DNA from: Thalassiosira profunda | Taxonomy: Eukaryota > Bacillariophyta > Thalassiosirophyceae > Thalassiosirales > Thalassiosiraceae | Direction of reading: 5' to 3' | DNA length: 11,357 nucleotides | NCBI GenBank assembly: GCA_036939355.1 | Contig: JALLAP010004609.1 | Coordinates: 1 to 11,357, forward strand | Shown: positions 6,720-11,357 of the stretch, one piece after another | Position numbering within the stretch: position 1 is the first letter of the stretch | Layout of the letters: each line of letters begins with the position of its first letter | Translations under genes and position numbers: made by a program | Notes under the pieces: model-generated | Told to the model about the DNA's origin: nothing | What the model saw: the letters and a program-made list of their open reading frames with translations, nothing else | Database searches by the model: none

Positions 6720-8090
6720 ATGAAACGCCGCCCCACCCGCCTCCTCCCCGCCGCGGCGACCCTCGGCTTCCTCCTGGCCGTTCATCACGGCCTGGTGGCG
6801 GGCGGGGACACCGACCGCTCCATCCAAATCATGAACGAATCCGGACGGCGCGTCGACGTGCACTGGATCCACCCCGACACCGGCGAGATGGTGCTGCAGT
6901 CGACCCCCGACATATTGCACGGGGCGAGCTTCGCCCTCAATTCCTACGTCGGCCACGCCTTTCAAGTAAGAGAACTGCCCGCGAAGAAGACGGGCGTGTG
7001 CGGCGGGGAGAGCGAGGAGTGCCGCGTGGACCACTTCACGGTCAACGCCAACCAGGACCAGATCGTCCTGATCCGGGAGGGCGTGGAGGTGGAGCACACC
7101 GATTCCAAGACCATCGCGGCGGCCTCGGCGACGGTATTGTTGGACGACTGCCAATCCTCGGCGAAGAAGAGCCTGGCCGCGTCGCCCGGGGACGCCGCGT
7201 CCATTCTCGACACGCTGGCGTCGTGCGTCCAAAAGGGGATTGCCGCGGAAATCGAGAAGGCCAACGAGGAGATTGCGTTCCAAGCCGACATTCGGAAGAA
7301 GATGGCGGAACTGGTGGAAAATTACACATGCGCCGACGAGGGCATGAACACGACCGAGGCGAAGAAGACGGAATATTGGCGGCGCAAGCAGGTGGACGTG
7401 ATGATCGATCGGCCGGCGTCCAAAATTCACACCATCCAGAACTTCCTGAGCGAGGAGGAGTGCCAGGCGGTCGAGGCCGCGGCGAAGCCGATTCTGCACG
7501 ACGCCACCGTCGCGGATGGGAGCGGGGGGAGCAAGCTCAGCGAGAGCCGGAAGGCGAAGCAGGCCGGGATCAAGGTGCATTGGGACAAGGAGGACGAGGG
7601 GGATGCGATCGCCCGCCTTTCGCGTCGGGTGTACGATTACGTCAACCACGTCTTGCCCTTCGACATCAAAGAAAATGGGCAGGAGGATTTGATGAGCATT
7701 CAGTACTTTGGACGGGGGCCGGACGACGAGGCCCCGGACCGATACATGCCGCACTGCGACGGAGATTGCAACGGTCTGGACTTCAAACCGGGAAATCGCA
7801 TGGCGACGGTGGTCATGTACTGCGACGTGCCGAAGGTGGGCGGGGCCACCCGCTTTCGCAACTCGAACGTGCACATCAATCCGAAGAAATATGCCGCGAC
7901 GTTCTTCAGCTACATTGATCCCGTCACGATGAAGATGGATTCGGGGTTTACGGAACACTCGGGATGTCCTGTCGTGGAAGGAGAGAAGAAAATTGTGACG
8001 CAGTGGGTGCGGTTGGGGGTGGACGACGAGAACCCCTGGAACTCTTTTAACACCCTCGGCATCAAGCATTCCGATGCCGCGAATCAGTAG
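6720..8090 (+). CDS. Secreted prolyl 4-hydroxylase with N-terminal VHL-like beta domain
   Basis: The ATG at 6720 gives 456 residues without introns. The N terminus is a signal peptide (basic start, hydrophobic core, cleavage likely near A27), so the protein should enter the secretory pathway. Residues about 33-86 resemble the von Hippel-Lindau beta domain: an N-x-S-x-R strand, a central Trp (VHWIH), and the closing NSYVGHAFQVRE strand. A helical middle (about 130-230) with several Cys follows. The catalytic part runs from about 235 to 432. It has the iron-binding HCD (H345, D347), the distal His (H413, in TEHSG) and a Lys ten residues later (K423) that fits the 2-oxoglutarate contact. All three iron ligands are present, so an active Fe(II)/2-oxoglutarate dioxygenase acting on prolyl residues of secreted proteins is likely. 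No ShK toxin-like tail is seen. The VHL assignment rests on pattern only. Confidence 0.88.
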   Translation: MKRRPTRLLPAAATLGFLLAVHHGLVAGGDTDRSIQIMNESGRRVDVHWIHPDTGEMVLQSTPDILHGASFALNSYVGHAFQVRELPAKKTGVCGGESEECRVDHFTVNANQDQIVLIREGVEVEHTDSKTIAAASATVLLDDCQSSAKKSLAASPGDAASILDTLASCVQKGIAAEIEKANEEIAFQADIRKKMAELVENYTCADEGMNTTEAKKTEYWRRKQVDVMIDRPASKIHTIQNFLSEEECQAVEAAAKPILHDATVADGSGGSKLSESRKAKQAGIKVHWDKEDEGDAIARLSRRVYDYVNHVLPFDIKENGQEDLMSIQYFGRGPDDEAPDRYMPHCDGDCNGLDFKPGNRMATVVMYCDVPKVGGATRFRNSNVHINPKKYAATFFSYIDPVTMKMDSGFTEHSGCPVVEGEKKIVTQWVRLGVDDENPWNSFNTLGIKHSDAANQ

Positions 8091-8219
8091 AAGCGTCCAA
8101 AGCGAGGTGTATTCGGATGCGCAAACAGAGAGGCTTCGAGCAGAGAAGGAGCTGCTGGATCAGAATGAGGCGAAGGGCATTGTAATAGAAAATGCAAGAA
8201 AGCAATCTTCTAGCAAACT

Positions 8220-9077
8220 TCATTTTGCATCGTCGGCTGAAGCATTGTACCACCCCACCGCCCACTTTGGATAGGGCTCTTTCAATCCGTAATCCAGCAG
8301 CAGCTCCTCGCCCCGTTCAATCGGCCGGAATAACACCAGAGCTGCCCCACGTAACAGTTTCCGCGACAGCGGCGGCTCCTCTGGGCGCGGAAATAACATC
8401 ATGTCGCTCGTGTTTGCGTCGTAGTACCACGGCGACCCGTCCGCCCGCAATTCGTTCGGCAGTGCGTAGCATCCATCCATTTTTGCAGATGCATCTGTCG
8501 CCTCCAACACCTCGTTCCACGCAAAGGAGAGCACTTCCAGATTGCTGTTGAATGCATGATTGACCAGCTGCCCGCACGCCGACGGATTGCCATCGAGCAT
8601 CTCCCCACCATCATACTGACTTTTCAACGCCCGGCCGTCGAGGTATCCCCCGCAATCCAAGTTTAATAAGTACGCATTGTCCTCGATGCTCTTTCCGGGA
8701 TCGGACGGGGACGACAGGTTGGCGAGGTATTCTGCCCGTCCCATCCTGCCCGGCATCGCCGCGTGCGGCGGGATACCCGGGGAAAACACACCAGGATAGA
8801 TGCACATTGCCGCAGGAAGCTGGTCGGCGGATACGTCCTCGATGGAGAAGACGCCCCTGGATAAGAGGAAGTTGTTGGTGGGTTTCGTATTGCAATGTTT
8901 AGCATGAAGCGAGCGACTTCTTGGCATACGACAGTTTGAGTGCATATGATGTGCGTCCTCTCACCTGCCAGCCCTGACGTCATTCTCGCCCACAATTCTG
9001 CTCTCGGCGACGCGGACGCGGGGCGCTATCGACCCGTCGAGAAATCGTGCGATCTGCCGCCGCATCGCCTCCCTCAT
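8220..9077 (-). CDS. SET-domain protein, full-length copy (two exons)
   Basis: Exon 1 is 9077-8965 and exon 2 is 8856-8220, giving 249 residues from the ATG at 9077 to TGA at 8222-8220. The three SET hallmarks are present: GRGVF (38-41, created by the splice), NHAFNSNLEV (N137-H138) as the knot-forming N-H motif, and GEELLLDYG (220-228) with the Tyr near the active site. Proteins of this family use S-adenosylmethionine to methylate lysines, in histones or other proteins. No pre-SET or post-SET cysteine cluster and no second domain are seen, so the substrate cannot be told. Another in-frame ATG at 9065 could be the start. A truncated copy lies at the right end of the window on the same strand. 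The gene is convergent with the prolyl hydroxylase (129 bp between stops) and divergent from the LRR gene. Confidence 0.85.
8464..9077. repeat. Left copy of the SET-gene duplication
   Basis: This segment matches the right copy at 10787-11355. Within exon 2 the offset is a constant 2323 bp with no insertions or deletions (8464-8856 against 10787-11179). Bases 8464-8642 are 100% identical to 10787-10965; beyond that, scattered differences appear, and the introns differ in length (108 against 75 bp). Confidence 0.92.
8857..8964 (-). other. Intron of the full-length SET gene
   Basis: This 108-bp GT-AG intron (donor GTGAGAGG, acceptor TATCCAG|G) is phase 2. It splits the Arg codon of the SET GRGV motif. 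The same position, phase and donor occur in the right-hand SET copy, which supports both models. Confidence 0.85.
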
Positions 9078-9552
9078 CCTAGCGAGCGAAGGCGTGGCCA
9101 GGTTGATAGTTGCCACTCCCACCCATCAGCAAAGCGATACATCAACCATATCTCAAGTTTTGTGGCTATCGTTGGGCTCCGCCACCAATTCCGCCGCCAC
9201 CGCTGCTCTGTGCTCTGTACAAGGTGCACGGTGTGGCGAGAGGAAGACACCTGGCGGGCGGCACCAGGCGGAGCGGGCGGAGGGGAGGAGGAGGAGAGGA
9301 GCTCGGGCGGCAGGGCGGCAGGGGGGCGTGTGACTCCGTGACTCCACTCTCAACACAACCCGATCGAGGACGACCGGACCGGCCGGCGCGCGGTCCTCCC
9401 CGCCCCGCTCCCCCGGCGCACCTCCTGCTCTGCCCAACCAGGGAGTCTCAAACCAATCGCTGGCCCGAAACCATCGCCGAAAGGGGTGATAGGGCTCTTG
9501 TCACCCGCGGATAAGGTTTGGACCCTGTGCCGGATTTTTACTCTCAATCTCA
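9078..9552. promoter_or_regulatory. Divergent intergenic region, GC-rich
   Basis: These 475 bp separate the SET start (-) from the LRR start (+). The right half is very GC-rich, with a purine-rich GGAGGAGGAGGAGAGGAG run near 9280-9300 and the short tandem GTGACTCC twice near 9330-9345. Open frames here have only Arg/Pro/Gly-rich low-complexity products, and I do not call them genes. Confidence 0.4.
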
Positions 9553-10792
9553 ATGATGGCCCGAGCTGCGAGAAATAGCAAAACGCTGCTCCGCGTAGAG
9601 CGGAGTGATCCAAAGTGGGAGGAGCTCACGCTGCACATTGCTTGCAATGACGGCTATATCCCCAGCGGCGATTCGAGAGATTATGTCGACTTCGTGTCAA
9701 CCGACAGCGCTGAGTTTTCCAGGCTCGGCGAAGCCATTGATGGCGCCTCTGTGTGGCGCGTCATCATTGATGGCCGGGGACTGTCGATGGCCATTGCAAC
9801 GGACAGGTTTTTCAACAAGCTTCGCACACAAGAACACCGCCATTGACACTTTGAAGTTGACGCACTTCAATTTCTCTCGAGGGGTGTCGGGCCGTCGAAT
9901 ACTGTTCGCCTTCCGGCAGAATGCTGCCTCAAATAATTTAATCCACCCGGATTCGGACAGGACACATTGAGATCGACTCCTGCAATTTGAGAAAATTGGG
10001 CGACAGTTCCCTTGCATCAACAATCGCCGCATGCAGACATTTGGAAAGTGTGCTCATTACCAATGCTGGCATTGACGACGAGTCTGTGGGGGAAATTGTC
10101 TCAGCCGTCCGGGGACACAGACGACTGAGTATGCTGTGTCTGGACGGATGCAATATCGGAAAGGGTGGTTGCGAGAGACTTTCCACCCTCCTACGCGATC
10201 CAACATCTAACCTACGGCACCTCTCCCTGGAGCGCAACCGCATTGGCAACGATAGCGCGGCTCTTCTATTGAAGTCCCTGACAAACAACCGGTCGTTGGA
10301 GTAGTGGATCTCCGAAAAAATGCTATCAATAGCAGGGGATACAAGGCACTTTCTGCATTGCTGTGCAACAAGTCAACCATCAATGCCACATTCCTTTCCA
10401 ATCACAAACTGAGGAACATGAACCATCTCAAACATGGTCTGACGGTGGAACAACGTGATCTGATGCGCATGAACATCCGGCGAGACAAGAATTTAGTTGC
10501 AGTGAAAAAGATTCTTTTGGCGCATCCCTTTCTTGATATGGCACCTTTCTTCCGATGGGATATGAAGATGCTGCCCATCGCTGTGCGTTGGTTCGATAAG
10601 GCTGTCAACAAGCTCAGAGAAGAGCCTGAATGGTGGCGCAATCTTGGTGGAACTGGAATTGAGGGATCGCTCTGCGGTGACGAAGACGAAGAAGCCCTCT
10701 CGGCCAGAAAGCTTTCCGCCATTTATCAGTTCGTTCATGCCATGCCGTTGATGTTTACTACGGATCCTCGCAAGAAAGAATCATGGGCGTAG
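9553..10792 (+). pseudogene. Leucine-rich-repeat gene with three frame breaks and a truncated 3' end
   Basis: From ATG at 9553 the first frame (to 9846) includes WEELTLHI, a GDSRDYVDFVST segment and DSAEFSRLGEAIDG, an LRR-like start. It ends early with a TGA at 9844-9846. The LRR sense continues in a second frame from about 9830 (NTAIDTLKLTHFNF to NNLIH), then in a third from about 9960 (GHIEIDSCNLRKLGDSSLAS through several LxxLxLxxCxI repeats to NNRSLE). It then continues after another one-base slip at about 10300 (VVDLRKNAINSRGYKALSALL). The C-terminal part has FFRWDMKMLPIAVRWFDKA and RKLSAIYQFVHAMPLMF, which I associate with a large diatom LRR family. The stop at 10790-10792 lies inside the duplicated SET segment, so the natural 3' end is probably lost. 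Sequencing errors could explain some slips, but three breaks plus truncation favour a decaying gene. No intron restores the frame obviously. Confidence 0.75.
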
Positions 10793-11355
10793 CATCCATC
10801 CATTTTTGCAGATGCATCTGTCGCCTCCAACACCTCGTTCCACGCAAAGGAGAGCACTTCCAGATTGCTGTTGAATGCATGATTGACCAGCTGCCCGCAC
10901 GCCGACGGATTGCCATCGAGCATCTCCCCACCATCATACTGACTTTTCAACGCCCGGCCGTCGAGATATCCCCCGCAATCCAAGTTTAGTAAGTACGCAC
11001 TGTCCTCTATACTACCTCCGGGATCGGACGGGGACGACAGGTTTGCGAGGTACTCGGCCCGTCCCATCCTGCCAGGCATCGACGCATGCGGCGGGATGCC
11101 GGGAGAGAATACGCCGGGGTAGAGGCACATTGCAACAGGGAGCCGGTCGGCGGTCACGTCCTCGGTGGAGAAGACGCCTCTGTGGTGGGTTTGTGTTGCA
11201 TTGTGAGCACATATCAAGCGGGCGATTTCTGTGCATATCTGTTCATCCTCTCACCTGCCGGCCCTGGCAGCATTCTCGCCCACAATTCTGCTCTCGGCGA
11301 CACGAACGCGGGGCGCAACGGTTCTTTCGAGGAGGCGGGCGATCTGCCGCAGCAT
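10787..11355. repeat. Right copy of the SET-gene duplication
   Basis: This is the counterpart of 8464-9077. The left end of homology is sharp at 10787, where GCGTAGCATCC begins to match. The 179 bases next to this break are identical to the left copy. Similarity continues to the right edge of the window, including exon 1. Confidence 0.92.
11180..11254 (-). other. Intron of the truncated SET copy
   Basis: This 75-bp GT-AG intron (donor GTGAGAGG, acceptor CACCACAG|A) is phase 2, at the same site as in the full-length gene. It restores AGA GGC GTC, the GRGV motif. It is 33 bp shorter than its counterpart. Confidence 0.8.
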
Positions 11356-11357
11356 CG

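Larger units (their letters stand above)
10735..11355 (-). pseudogene. Truncated second copy of the SET-domain gene
   Basis: Exon 1 runs from ATG 11355 (two bases inside the right edge) to 11255; exon 2 from 11179 to a stop at 10737-10735, giving 181 residues. It matches the full-length SET protein from LRQIARLLERT through GRGVF and NHAFNSNLEV to MDGCYA. The homology then stops at 10787 and about 17 unrelated codons follow, read from the antisense of the LRR 3' end. The last 80 or so residues of the SET fold, including the GEELLLDYG motif, are missing, so methyltransferase activity is unlikely. A true start further upstream, outside the window, cannot be excluded. It overlaps the LRR frame tail to tail by 58 bp. 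Confidence 0.82.

Noticed and set aside
6702..8069. A 455-codon open frame antisense to the prolyl hydroxylase, and a 415-codon frame in another forward frame
   Set aside because: Both are shadows of a GC-rich coding region with few stop codons. Their products are His/Arg/Gly-rich and show no domain, while the hydroxylase frame has a signal peptide and all catalytic residues.
8975..8982. TGACGTCA, a CRE-type palindrome
   Set aside because: It lies inside SET exon 1 coding sequence and is not kept in the second copy, so it is probably chance.
9078..9552. Forward and reverse open frames of 80-134 codons between SET and LRR genes
   Set aside because: They come from stop-poor GC-rich sequence; the products are Arg/Gly/Pro runs without a domain.
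1..11357. tRNA, rRNA, CRISPR array, phage or defence genes
   Set aside because: No cloverleaf with a TTCGA-type arm, no regularly spaced repeats and no matching protein motifs were seen on either strand.

Overview
The window looks like nuclear DNA of a photosynthetic stramenopile, most likely a centric diatom (a Thalassiosira oceanica-like genome would fit; this is inference, no search was run). The signs are: short spliceosomal introns (75-108 bp, one of 380 bp) with GT-AG or GC-AG borders; a nuclear acyl carrier protein gene with a bipartite plastid-targeting leader and an ASAF-type cleavage motif; and MATH-BTB, leucine-rich-repeat (LRR) and SET families. Two single-N joins, each flanked by a duplicated 72-base end, show that this is a draft scaffold.

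Layout, left to right: (1) 1-158 (+), the 3' end of an unidentified protein. (2) 436-993 (-), a small J-domain protein with a likely membrane anchor. (3) 1312-2835 (+), a three-exon, two-lobed retropepsin-like aspartic protease with a plastid and possibly thylakoid-lumen leader. (4) 3011-3440 (-), a small unknown protein whose frame is broken only by an assembly duplication. (5) 4085-4788 (+), plastid acyl carrier protein with a three-codon first exon. (6) 5158-6480 (-), a MATH-BTB protein with a SAP motif. (7) 6720-8090 (+), a secreted prolyl 4-hydroxylase with a von Hippel-Lindau (VHL)-like beta domain at its N terminus. (8) 8220-9077 (-), a two-exon SET-domain protein. (9) 9553-10792 (+), an LRR gene with three frame breaks. 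(10) 10735-11355 (-), a second, C-terminally truncated copy of the SET gene.

The ten genes alternate strictly in strand, so every neighbouring pair is divergent or convergent. Divergent pairs share intergenic regions of about 240-640 bp. The genes do not form one pathway. The protease and the acyl carrier protein both point to the plastid, the hydroxylase to the secretory pathway, and the BTB-SAP and SET proteins to nuclear or ubiquitin-linked regulation.

The most interesting points are the VHL-like plus prolyl hydroxylase fusion, the plastid-directed double-lobed aspartic protease with a GC-AG intron, and the SET/LRR/SET rearrangement. In that rearrangement a 179-bp tract of perfect identity sits exactly at the truncation point, and the duplicated SET fragment supplies the stop codon of the LRR frame. 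I saw no evidence for a CRISPR array, rRNA, tRNA, a complete mobile element or a defence-type system.
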